Positions 41,471 through 47,793 of a stretch of DNA of 47,793 nucleotides are shown one piece after another. Source of the DNA: an uncultured Actinomyces sp. (lineage in GTDB: Bacteria > Actinomycetota > Actinomycetes > Actinomycetales > Actinomycetaceae); assembly GCA_938028585.1 (NCBI GenBank), contig CALIZH010000006.1:1-47793 (forward strand), written 5' to 3'. The position numbers were made by a program, and so were the translations under genes. The stretch's first letter is position 1. Every line of letters begins with the position of its first letter. The notes beneath the pieces are model-generated. The model was not told where the DNA came from. It saw only the letters and a program-made list of their open reading frames with translations, and ran no database searches.

Positions 41471-42886
41471 TTAGATTAGTCCAGATGCCTTCAGCTTGTC
41501 AAATCGTTCCTGCAAGCGTCCCAGAACGCGGTCATCCACCGTGTCAGTCGCCTGAATCAGGAAACGGTTAACAGGCTGTGTCTGCCCTTGCCTGTTGAGT
41601 CGTCCAGTCGCCTGTTCGTTGATCACAAGGCTGTTAGACTGGCTCAGCCAAATCTCAGTATGGCACACTCGCTGAAGGCCGTCAACACCTTCAGACATGG
41701 CCTCATGTTGAGCGACAATGACACGCACGTCCCCATTAATCATGGCATGGAAGTCACCCCGTGACTTGCCAGAGACTTCAATAGCCTTGATACCAGCCTT
41801 CTTCAGACGGTACAGCGCAGCCTTAATGAACTTCTGGCTATGCACCCACACGACGACAGGTTCGTCTTCAGGCAGGTCCGCAATAATGTCCATCATTGCG
41901 TCGAGCTTGGAAGACTTACAATCTTCCTTATAATCGACAGCCCCTTCCTCGTTGAACGAGGGGACTCCCAGCGTCATCTGTCGCAGACGTAGATCAAGTT
42001 CCATCGGGATGCTCAGCGCAAGCGGGTTTTCTCCCAGGAACGTGAGTGCCTTCTGTTCCAGATCGTCATACATCTTTCGCTGCGTGCGAGACAGTTCGAC
42101 TTCCACGCGGTGAATAATCACGCCCGGCAACTCAGGGTTAGCCTCGGCCTGAGACACTTCGTGATAGGACGGCGCGCCGCGTCGGACCATGCCGGGGGAA
42201 CGTTCTCCCGAAAAGTCCTTGCCATAGGCCGACCACGGGTTGACTTCCACCTTGAAGAACTTTTCGCAAAAGTCCCAGTAACCTCCGTAGTGATTAGGCC
42301 ACAGGAACTTCAGCGCCGCCCAAATGTTGCAGGGCTTGTTCCCAGCGGGCGTTGCCGACAGTGCGAGGCGATACTGCGCCTTAATGTGTCGTGCAACGTC
42401 AAAGTTGAGCGACGAGTGGTTGCACGCACGATGCCATTCATCAGCAATAACCATGCCAAACTCAATGCCGTAGAACGGCTTAGCCATACTCTTGAAGACG
42501 TACTTTTTCGCGCGCCCGTCCCACCGCTTTTCCTTATTCCGCGAGCGCATCAGCTCCCAGGTAATAAAGTACACGCCGGGCACGCGGTTTTCTAGATCGT
42601 CCCACACTGCAAGGGCAGTCTTAGTTTTCTTACCAGACAGCGTGCGCATGTCAATTCCGGCGAGCGTCTTCCAGTGCGCCCGCCACCCGGACTCGGTACG
42701 GACAGGGGCGACAATGAGAATAATCTGCTCCCCAATAGTGCTACCAAAAGCGTTGAGGGCGTTCCACACGCTCATTGCCGTTTTGCCCGTCCCAAGGCCC
42801 GCGCCTACCAGGCCCGTGTACGGCGTTTTGCTGTTTGCCAACCCTTCCAGTACACGCGCCTGGTAGTGGCGCGGCTTGAATGTCAT
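41471..42886 (-). CDS. SNF2/superfamily II helicase
   Basis: 471 residues. Walker A GAGLGTGKT (28-36), DEAD-box-like VIADEWHR, motif III LSATPAGN, motif VI ATGRLNRQGQTQ. SNF2-type translocases of this short form are common next to phage polymerases and nucleases and likely work in replication or recombination. Confidence 0.9.
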   Translation of the reverse strand: MTFKPRHYQARVLEGLANSKTPYTGLVGAGLGTGKTAMSVWNALNAFGSTIGEQIILIVAPVRTESGWRAHWKTLAGIDMRTLSGKKTKTALAVWDDLENRVPGVYFITWELMRSRNKEKRWDGRAKKYVFKSMAKPFYGIEFGMVIADEWHRACNHSSLNFDVARHIKAQYRLALSATPAGNKPCNIWAALKFLWPNHYGGYWDFCEKFFKVEVNPWSAYGKDFSGERSPGMVRRGAPSYHEVSQAEANPELPGVIIHRVEVELSRTQRKMYDDLEQKALTFLGENPLALSIPMELDLRLRQMTLGVPSFNEEGAVDYKEDCKSSKLDAMMDIIADLPEDEPVVVWVHSQKFIKAALYRLKKAGIKAIEVSGKSRGDFHAMINGDVRVIVAQHEAMSEGVDGLQRVCHTEIWLSQSNSLVINEQATGRLNRQGQTQPVNRFLIQATDTVDDRVLGRLQERFDKLKASGLI

Positions 42887-43237
42887 TTAATATATCCTCC
42901 AACGGGTTGTCTGGTTAATGTTGTTTATCTTGAGGGCGAACATTGCGTTCAGTACAACTTGAGCGCTAAGTGTGTCTAACGCCGCTTGTATCTCCCGCTG
43001 AACATCAGCATCGTCGTAGAGTTTGTAGCTCCAATAGTCTCCCCTACAGACACAAGCGTGCGCACGCAGTTCACCGTTAGGCAGGTGAACCCAGATATCA
43101 TAGCCATTATTGCGCAGGTAGTCTTTCGTTTCAGGGTCCCACGTGATAGTGACACTGTTAATAGCGCGTCGCACTGCACCATAGCACGCGAGACTGTATT
43201 CCTCGGTCGCCTGTTCTATATTGTCTTCCATGATCAT
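42887..43237 (-). CDS. Hypothetical protein
   Basis: 116 residues; ATG overlaps the preceding stop (TAATG), another ATG two codons later. Contains IWVHLPNGELRAHACVCRGD then a helical C-terminal half. No family. Confidence 0.65.
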   Translation of the reverse strand: MIMEDNIEQATEEYSLACYGAVRRAINSVTITWDPETKDYLRNNGYDIWVHLPNGELRAHACVCRGDYWSYKLYDDADVQREIQAALDTLSAQVVLNAMFALKINNINQTTRWRIY

Positions 43238-43665
43238 TAGTCAAGCTCCCTAGCAATGACTGTCGCGTAGAACACACCATCCAGGACAACGCCCTCCGCG
43301 TATTCAGTTTCGTACAGACTGTCACGGTCAAACGTTGCGATAATATCCGTAGGCAGTTCTACCTGAGAATCGCTAGGTTGGACAACAAGCATCTCTTCAG
43401 CTTGAATCCACATAAATGTGCCATCTTGCGGACTCTTGTCGTAGTCAACAAAACCAAACTCTTTGACCTTGTCAGTCAGCCACTCCCAGAACAACTCGCT
43501 ATTGTCCCAGTAGTCCCATGCATTGTAGTAGTCCGTCTCGCTATCCTTGGAGTGCGGGTAGTCCCCAATCTCACGTGCGCAGAACAGTTCGTCAAACGTG
43601 TCGCGTTCACATTCACGCCAACAGAAAACACCCTCGCATATGTAATGTGCAAACATTTTGATCAC
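43237..43665 (-). CDS. Hypothetical acidic protein
   Basis: 142 residues, very acidic and aromatic (ETDYYNAWDYWDNSELFWEW). Part of the acidic right-arm set. Function unknown. Confidence 0.65.
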   Translation of the reverse strand: MIKMFAHYICEGVFCWRECERDTFDELFCAREIGDYPHSKDSETDYYNAWDYWDNSELFWEWLTDKVKEFGFVDYDKSPQDGTFMWIQAEEMLVVQPSDSQVELPTDIIATFDRDSLYETEYAEGVVLDGVFYATVIARELD

Positions 43666-43889
43666 TCACTTTCACTTTCGATATAAATTGACATGCCGTT
43701 AGGCAGTTCGACCTCGGCTCCAACGCCTAGGTTTTTGTGGATAATCTCAGCGGCCCGCATCTGCCGTACCGCCTCAAGCCACATGGTTGAATATTCTTGA
43801 AGTTCTTGTTCTTCAAGGGAACGGGCGACAGCTTCCACCTGTTCGACAGTGTATCCACCGTCGCCCGTCCCGTATTGCTTCCAATTCAT
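43662..43889 (-). CDS. Hypothetical small acidic protein
   Basis: 75 residues, ATGA overlaps on both sides. Helical, ends VELPNGMSIYIESESE. No family recognised. Confidence 0.62.
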   Translation of the reverse strand: MNWKQYGTGDGGYTVEQVEAVARSLEEQELQEYSTMWLEAVRQMRAAEIIHKNLGVGAEVELPNGMSIYIESESE

Positions 43890-44224
43890 CGGAACGTTGC
43901 GTACACGTCCGACACGGTAGTAGCGGGCGACAGGTCGAGTAGATCAAGCGCGGCAAGTTTCTTAGTGTTGAGCTTGGGCTTGTCATAAACCGACTCACGC
44001 ACTGCCTTTGGCAGCTTCTTAAACGCGGGCAGTGCTTCCACGGCGGCGGCGTTGATAGTCTTTCGGGTAGCGAACGTCACGCGCGTATCGCCTACCTGAA
44101 TCTTATCTCCCGCGTTGAACTGTGCGCACAGTTCCGCCTTGAGTGCGTCCCGTGCCTCGGTCAGGGCGCTAATCTCTGCGTTCAGTTTGTTGATCTTGTT
44201 GACGAGGGTTTCGATATCAGTCAT
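43886..44224 (-). CDS. Coiled-coil hypothetical protein
   Basis: 112 residues from ATG 44224 (GAAAGTGAG upstream). N-terminal coiled coil, LVNKINKLNAEISALTEARD, then a basic domain with VRESVYDKPKLNTKKLAAL. Resembles small helical nuclease-accessory proteins in outline only. Confidence 0.65.
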   Translation of the reverse strand: MTDIETLVNKINKLNAEISALTEARDALKAELCAQFNAGDKIQVGDTRVTFATRKTINAAAVEALPAFKKLPKAVRESVYDKPKLNTKKLAALDLLDLSPATTVSDVYATFR

Positions 44225-44242
44225 TGTTGTTCTCACTTTCTG

Positions 44243-44371
44243 TTAGTAGTTGTCTTGATCTGCGTAAGCACCCCAAATATCGCCCGTGCCTATTTCACTC
44301 ATAGGTATAACAAGCGGTAGCGGCTTAGGCGCTACGGATAGGGTCATTAAATCTTCCAGGTTAATTGTCAT
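44243..44371 (-). CDS. Very small acidic protein
   Basis: 42 residues, ATG at 44371 overlapping the preceding gene by 11 bases. Proline-rich centre (VAPKPLPLVIPM), acidic end GAYADQDNY. Too short to classify; supported by packing and codon use. Confidence 0.4.
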   Translation of the reverse strand: MTINLEDLMTLSVAPKPLPLVIPMSEIGTGDIWGAYADQDNY

Positions 44372-44474
44372 GCTTGTTGTCTTCCTGTTCGCGCTTGTAA
44401 CAGTAGAAGCCTACCGGGACAAGCATTGCCAAGAATAGGAATATATAGTAGATACTGCCAGCCCCATTCACCAT
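44361..44474 (-). CDS. Very small membrane protein
   Basis: 37 residues with GGGAG upstream of the ATG at 44474. A single hydrophobic helix (YYIFLFLAMLVPVGFYCY) then a charged tail KREQEDNKHDN. A typical phage single-pass micropeptide. Confidence 0.5.
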   Translation of the reverse strand: MVNGAGSIYYIFLFLAMLVPVGFYCYKREQEDNKHDN

Positions 44475-44493
44475 GTTAGTTTCTCCCACTTTC

Positions 44494-44586
44494 TCACATA
44501 TAGTTTTCGGTGTAGTACTTGATAGCGTCTTCCTCGCTATCGGCATAGATACCTGCCAGAGAGTCACCAGTGGTTGTGTCTGTCAC
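44494..44586 (-). CDS. Micropeptide, 30 residues
   Basis: GTG at 44586 overlaps the preceding stop (GTGA). 30 residues, acidic: GIYADSEEDAIKYYTENYM. Nested neatly between neighbours; weak but credible. Confidence 0.4.
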   Translation of the reverse strand: MTDTTTGDSLAGIYADSEEDAIKYYTENYM

Positions 44587-44747
44587 AGTCCCACAAACTC
44601 ATAGCCACGCTCAGTGAACCATGGGTTAATCAGTGACAGGTCCCATCCTTGGTTAGTGTCAACATACCCTGCCACGTGTTCCTGCATGGATTCTAGCGGG
44701 TAATACCTATCGGTGATAACGCTCAGCAATTCTTCCCACATGCTCAT
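44583..44747 (-). CDS. Small protein
   Basis: 54 residues, ATGA overlap with the upstream gene. Helical start MSMWEELLSVITDRYY, then DLSLINPWFTERGYEFV. No family. Confidence 0.55.
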   Translation of the reverse strand: MSMWEELLSVITDRYYPLESMQEHVAGYVDTNQGWDLSLINPWFTERGYEFVGL

Positions 44748-44995
44748 TCTCCCTCACTAAGCCAGATAATATCTTCAAGGTAATTAACCGCGTTGTCAAT
44801 TACGTAGGACTGCCATTCATCATAGTTATCAGCGTCGCCACCATCTTCCACGTAGTTATCCCACAATGCGTCTTCAATGTCACAATCATTGAACGTATGG
44901 CCCTCGTAGTGTAATAGCGGTGTACTCTGGCTACCGCGCCACTCGAAGCCAATACCGTCAATTCCGTACCAATTAGGCAACATGTTAGTACTCAC
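44744..44995 (-). CDS. Highly acidic small protein, DNA-mimic candidate
   Basis: 83 residues with 19 Asp/Glu, one Arg and no Lys, net charge about -18. Rich in Trp and Tyr. The C-terminal half is a run of acidic aromatic helix (DEWQSYVIDNAVNYLEDI). Such composition is typical of DNA-mimic anti-restriction and anti-CRISPR proteins, but no specific family is recognised. Confidence 0.65.
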   Translation of the reverse strand: MSTNMLPNWYGIDGIGFEWRGSQSTPLLHYEGHTFNDCDIEDALWDNYVEDGGDADNYDEWQSYVIDNAVNYLEDIIWLSEGE

Positions 44996-45456
44996 TTTCC
45001 GTTAGGCTTGATTAGACAACTTTCGGTGTAAACGTCCAATGTGTCGCAACCTTCTAGCAACCACGCGGCATTGTCAATATCACCGTCCCATTCTTCAATA
45101 GGGATGCACTTCCAACCCTCGTTAACGACAATATCATTCACAACCTCGTAAAGCGCATCTGCAACACACTCAGCCATTGCAGAGATACGGGCATTAGCAA
45201 CCATTGCGCGCCTACGGTCCGGGTCCCGCTCGATATCATAGTCAAGGTCTAGGTATTCCCATTCATCGGGCCTACCCATCTTGTCCCATGCGACAAAGAC
45301 GTTAGCATCATTGCACCAACCACCCACGAGAGTGCACACTTCGTCCCATATCTCGCTACCGTAAACGTTGCCGTTGATAACATCAGCAGCAAACTCTACA
45401 GTAAGCTCAGGGTAAATGAGTGCCTTAGCGAGCTTGTAGTCGTATTCATTGCACAT
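44992..45456 (-). CDS. Acidic hypothetical protein
   Basis: 154 residues, GAAAGG before the ATG. Strongly acidic with DEWEYLDLDYDIERDPD in the middle, 6 cysteines. Overlaps the acidic gene after it by four bases. Function unknown. Confidence 0.65.
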   Translation of the reverse strand: MCNEYDYKLAKALIYPELTVEFAADVINGNVYGSEIWDEVCTLVGGWCNDANVFVAWDKMGRPDEWEYLDLDYDIERDPDRRRAMVANARISAMAECVADALYEVVNDIVVNEGWKCIPIEEWDGDIDNAAWLLEGCDTLDVYTESCLIKPNGK

Positions 45457-45481
45457 GGTTTTTACCTTTCGGTTGTTGTAG

Positions 45482-45500
45482 GCTAACCACCTTGGTTAGC
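45482..45500 (-). terminator. Small hairpin downstream of tRNA-like element
   Basis: Perfect 8-bp repeat GCTAACCA/TGGTTAGC (45482-45489/45493-45500), 3-nt loop, five bases past the tRNA-like element. Could be a weak terminator or processing signal. Confidence 0.4.
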
Positions 45501-45504
45501 TCAG

Positions 45505-45553
45505 TTCCCTAGGCAGGGGTTGAACCTGCATTTACCTACCGTCAGGCTAGGGA
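45505..45553 (-). tRNA. tRNA-like minihelix without D and anticodon arms
   Basis: On the minus strand: acceptor TCCCTAG/CTAGGGA (7 bp, perfect), a 17-nt link CCTGACGGTAGGTAAAT, T arm GCAGG-TTCAACC-CCTGC (perfect 5 bp and canonical loop), discriminator A, no CCA. The link is too short for D and anticodon arms. Using a further CCCTAG upstream (45561 region) as 5' acceptor would add a tiny AGGG-TAT-CCCT arm. Either a tRNA remnant or a deliberate tRNA mimic. Confidence 0.5.
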
Positions 45554-45568
45554 TACCCTTGCTAGGGG

Positions 45569-45763
45569 CTAGTATTCTTCCAGAATGAGAACGCAGTCAC
45601 CGGACACAAGCGCGTCATACACGGGACCGATCTTGTCAATACGTTCTTCAATTGTCTTGGTAACTAGTGGTTCACCAAGTGTCGCCGCATCCTTGCGCAG
45701 TGCGTCAATATGGGATTCAAGCGCGATACGGATAAAGTCCATCTGTTCCCAGGTCAGTTCCAT
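45569..45763 (-). CDS. Small helical protein
   Basis: 64 residues. All helix by pattern (WEQMDFIRIALESHIDALRK), acidic end ILEEY. No family recognised. Confidence 0.6.
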   Translation of the reverse strand: MELTWEQMDFIRIALESHIDALRKDAATLGEPLVTKTIEERIDKIGPVYDALVSGDCVLILEEY

Positions 45764-45766
45764 TGC

Positions 45767-45946
45767 TCAGCCCTCAATCTCGCTCATGACTACTGCATCC
45801 GACAGCCCATCAAGGGCGGTCACTACCGCGTCAATTGCGGCAAGCACGCTGGGATTATCGCCGTAGTCCGCTCCCATCTTTCGGAAGGTGATCTTAGCGG
45901 CGGTAGCGGCCTTGATAACGGTCATAGTGTTCTTGTTGATTCGCAT
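45767..45946 (-). CDS. Small helical protein, first of operon
   Basis: 59 residues, GAAAGAGAG before the ATG at 45946. Basic N terminus (MRINKNTMTVIKAAT) and an acidic C terminus. First gene after the promoter at 46000-46054; unknown function. Confidence 0.6.
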   Translation of the reverse strand: MRINKNTMTVIKAATAAKITFRKMGADYGDNPSVLAAIDAVVTALDGLSDAVVMSEIEG

Positions 45947-45999
45947 TTGAGTTGTCTCTCTTTCTGTCGTTGGTTGGTAGGCTGTTTGCCTATGTTTCT

Positions 46000-46054
46000 A
46001 GTGTAGGTTAGTGGTCGGTTGTTGTCAAGTTGTCAGAGTGTGGCGTGCATCACA
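46000..46054 (-). promoter_or_regulatory. Leftward promoter with CRP-like site
   Basis: CRP-like site TGTGG-CGTGCA-TCACA on + at 46039-46054; leftward -35 TTGACA (46028-46023), 17-bp spacer, -10 TACACT (46005-46000). The far edge of the site is 26 nt from the -35, the mirror image of the rightward promoters. Confidence 0.78.
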
Positions 46055-46395
46055 GGCACTAGTGTTGTGTCTGACTCGATGCACACAGGATGCGCGCGCA
46101 TACTCTCGAAAGTCTGCCAGTCGGGGCGCATATGTTCGCGCCATATGCTGATAATCTTGGTAATGACACGTTTCTCATGGGGTGTGAGTGTAACATCCTT
46201 GTAAACGTATACGACACCGCTAGGGTTGAACTTGAAGATAATTTCGGTTGTGTCCTCCCTAGCTACCCAGTAGCTAATCCAATTGCGCGCTAGATCGTTG
46301 TGATTCATCGTTAGGTACAACTTAGAACCAAGACTAACAGACTCGCTAATGATCTGGTTAGGGTACACCGACAACAGGGCACTTTCGATAGTCAT
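46033..46395 (-). CDS. Hypothetical protein
   Basis: 120 residues, ATG overlapping the previous stop. Beta-rich middle (EIIFKFNPSGVVYVYKDVTL). Its 3' end holds the CRP-like site of the next promoter. Function unknown. Confidence 0.65.
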   Translation of the reverse strand: MTIESALLSVYPNQIISESVSLGSKLYLTMNHNDLARNWISYWVAREDTTEIIFKFNPSGVVYVYKDVTLTPHEKRVITKIISIWREHMRPDWQTFESMRAHPVCIESDTTLVPVMHATL

Positions 46396-46775
46396 TAGGC
46401 GACCTCCCTAACGTTGATAAATTGCGCGCCGTTACCGTTAATGCACTCCCTATCACACTCACGGTCGCACGCCTTGTAGAGCGCGTCAAAGTCAACACGG
46501 CCAACCATTGCCGTCACGAAACGCCTAACATGCTTGCTAGTAGTTGTGGAATGGTGGAAAGCGTCACGATGGACAAACGTATCCCAGTCACCATTTTCGT
46601 TCTTGTTCACCATTACAACGCGCGTTGTGTAAGAGTACACATCAAAGCGACTATTGCAAATCGGGTGGTTGCCATTTTCGGCAATGTTAAAGTTTCGTGC
46701 GACAGGGTAAAAACCACTCACCCGGTTGTGTAGCAAGTCCCATGCGGCGCTATCAATGTTTTCGAGAATACCCAT
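46395..46775 (-). CDS. Hypothetical protein
   Basis: 126 residues. Contains a CDRECDREC cysteine cluster near the C terminus that could bind metal. No family. Confidence 0.65.
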   Translation of the reverse strand: MGILENIDSAAWDLLHNRVSGFYPVARNFNIAENGNHPICNSRFDVYSYTTRVVMVNKNENGDWDTFVHRDAFHHSTTTSKHVRRFVTAMVGRVDFDALYKACDRECDRECINGNGAQFINVREVA

Positions 46776-46801
46776 TGACTTAGTCTTTCTGTGTGAGTTG
46801 A

Positions 46802-47035
46802 TTAGTTGAATATCAGATTAAACCCGGCCTTAGTGAGAACACGCATTTGTTTCGCGTCTCCCAAAATGACTAATTCCGTAGCGGTCGCCATTTTCGCCGC
46901 CTTAAATACGTCATAACCAGGAATAGCGGTAAACCAGCGTTTAAGCGCGTCATAGTCGGCCATACCTTTATAGATTGGAAACGTCTCGAAACTATACGTA
47001 ACAAGATCAAGTAACGTACACGTGCGATATGCCAC
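46802..47035 (-). CDS. Hypothetical small protein
   Basis: 77 residues, GTG start with AGAAAGACA upstream. Contains LKRWFTAIPGYDVFKAAKM. No family recognised. Confidence 0.6.
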   Translation of the reverse strand: MAYRTCTLLDLVTYSFETFPIYKGMADYDALKRWFTAIPGYDVFKAAKMATATELVILGDAKQMRVLTKAGFNLIFN

Positions 47036-47054
47036 TGTTGTTGTCTTTCTGTAT

Positions 47055-47079
47055 GGGAACGGGCCGTTAGGCCCGTCCC
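47055..47079 (-). terminator. Terminator hairpin
   Basis: ACGGGCC/GGCCCGT (47059-47065/47070-47076), 4-nt loop, extended by GGG/CCC with a bulge. Ends the 47093-47350 gene unit; partial read-through would feed the genes beyond. Confidence 0.6.
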
Positions 47080-47092
47080 GTTGGGTTGTTGG

Positions 47093-47350
47093 TCAGTACT
47101 GCCAACCGTCACGGTTGGTATCGGTCGCAAACTCACGCAACGTTGCGCCCGTAGGGAAGTATTCGCCCCATGCCTCCATATCCCGGGCAATGCGATCCAT
47201 TTCGCGGCGTTCACGGGCGCGAATACGCTTAGAGATATCTCGGTTGTGTCGCGTGAACAACGAGTGCTCGCGGCGGAACTCGCTAGGGTGCCACGCAACG
47301 CCGTGTGCTTCCTTGACGTGCCAAGGGTCCGTCTTGAAAGTGTGTGCCAT
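47093..47350 (-). CDS. Hypothetical basic protein
   Basis: 85 residues, GAAAGG upstream. Histidine/arginine-rich with helix ISKRIRARERREMDRIARDM. Expressed from the promoter at 47390-47444. Could bind nucleic acid, by composition. Confidence 0.62.
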   Translation of the reverse strand: MAHTFKTDPWHVKEAHGVAWHPSEFRREHSLFTRHNRDISKRIRARERREMDRIARDMEAWGEYFPTGATLREFATDTNRDGWQY

Positions 47351-47359
47351 GTCAATTAA

Positions 47360-47414
47360 CCTTTCGGCTTGGTTTTTGTTTGTGCTTTCAGTCTAGTGGG
47401 TTGATTCCTGGTTG
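47360..47414. repeat. 55-bp direct repeat, copy 1 (promoter/leader module)
   Basis: Identical to 47739-47793; the bases before each copy differ (A and T). On the minus strand it spans part of the -35, the spacer, the -10, the leader and the GAAAGG ribosome site, so it is a reusable expression cassette placed before two different genes. Confidence 0.9.
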
Positions 47415-47444
47415 TCAACCCGCTAGACTGTGTTATGCGTCACT
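47390..47444 (-). promoter_or_regulatory. Leftward promoter with CRP-like site
   Basis: CRP-like site TGTGT-TATGCG-TCACT on + at 47429-47444; leftward -35 TTGACA (47418-47413), 17-bp spacer, -10 TAGACT (47395-47390). The site's far edge is 26 nt from the -35, as elsewhere. Confidence 0.72.
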
Positions 47445-47727
47445 TGTTGATTGACTTGGAAAGCGCGGTCAGTGCTGCTACAGCGGTGTTAGCCAGGTCA
47501 CGGTCAAGGTGTCCGCGCAATGCTTCGTCGTTGATCTTGATCGACAGGTCGATCATATCGTGGAACATGGCCGCGATGCGCTTTGCAGTGCGTCGGTTTT
47601 CGTGTTCGCGATGGATAGCGGCTTTACGTGCGCTATCGACAGGCAGAAAATAGTGTTCCTGGTAGTCGGCTTCGTATTCTGCAAGGCGTGCCATCGTTTC
47701 GTAATCACATGCGAACGAGGTTCTCAT
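47440..47727 (-). CDS. Hypothetical helical protein
   Basis: 95 residues, GAAAGG upstream. Charged helices (KAAIHREHENRRTAKRIAAM, SIKINDEALRGHLDRDLANT). Its stop codon overlaps the CRP-like site of the next promoter. Preceded by the second copy of the promoter module. Confidence 0.65.
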   Translation of the reverse strand: MRTSFACDYETMARLAEYEADYQEHYFLPVDSARKAAIHREHENRRTAKRIAAMFHDMIDLSIKINDEALRGHLDRDLANTAVAALTALSKSINK

Positions 47728-47738
47728 TTTTCGGCGTT

Positions 47739-47793
47739 CCTTTCGGCTTGGTTTTTGTTTGTGCTTTCAGTCTAGTGGGTTGATTCCTGGTTG
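47739..47793. repeat. 55-bp direct repeat, copy 2, cut by window end
   Basis: Exact copy of 47360-47414, running to the last base. It holds a leftward -10 TAGACT (47774-47769), the 17-bp spacer and the last two bases of the -35. The rest of the promoter and its likely CRP-like site would lie beyond the window. Confidence 0.9.

Overview
The window is an almost complete genome of a tailed (siphovirus-type) phage of an actinobacterium. This is inferred from gene content, not from a database match. Evidence for the phage: terminase, portal, protease/scaffold, capsid, connector, tail-tube and frameshifted chaperone genes, a 1746-residue tape measure and tail-tip genes, all in standard order. Evidence for an actinobacterial host: a WhiB-type Fe-S regulator, NrdH redoxin, two apparently leaderless mRNAs, a LAxTG sortase-sorted surface protein and a lysin with aromatic, choline-binding-type repeats. 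The last two suggest a host-associated (oral, gut or vaginal) actinobacterium. I see no integrase or obvious lysogeny repressor.

Layout. 1-595: gene-free G-rich left end. 596-4815: rightward operon of small early proteins (several distant paralogues, small membrane proteins, a lipoprotein). 4811-5105: a free-standing structured RNA gene with promoter and terminator. 5124-5952: second small early operon. 5948-7490: tRNA operon (Leu-CAA, Pro-UGG, Gln-UUG, two aberrant tRNAs, two non-tRNA structured RNAs) followed by two small genes. 7499-8966: a single-gene unit for a MSCRAMM-like, LAKTG-anchored surface protein. 8984-12297: dUTPase, NrdH, regulators, lysin, holin. 12278-32119: virion genes in two transcription units. 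32122-47793, leftward: RuvC-like resolvase, WhiB, family A DNA polymerase, primase-helicase, DUF669-type ssDNA-binding protein, excisionase-like HTH, Sak4-like ATPase, Cas4-like nuclease, dCMP deaminase, SNF2 helicase, then many small acidic early genes.

The strongest unifying signal is regulatory. Eight predicted promoters (six rightward, two leftward, all of early or host-takeover units) carry a CRP/GlxR-type 16-bp site, close to TGTGR-N6-TCACA, that starts exactly 26 nt upstream of the -35 hexamer in every case. The two virion promoters and the promoter of the primase-polymerase block lack it and instead have their -35 region inside the preceding terminator hairpin. This suggests a phage regulon tied to a host cyclic-AMP-receptor-type protein, with a separate class of late promoters.

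The other notable signals are RNA structures: a roughly 235-nt terminated RNA at 4872-5105, an element at 6548-6634 whose two hairpin loops are perfectly complementary over 7 nt, and a 49-nt tRNA-like element that keeps only acceptor and T arms (45505-45553). The last 55 bases are an exact copy of 47360-47414, a promoter/leader module; the match ends exactly at the window edge, which looks like an assembly break at a repeat rather than a natural genome end.
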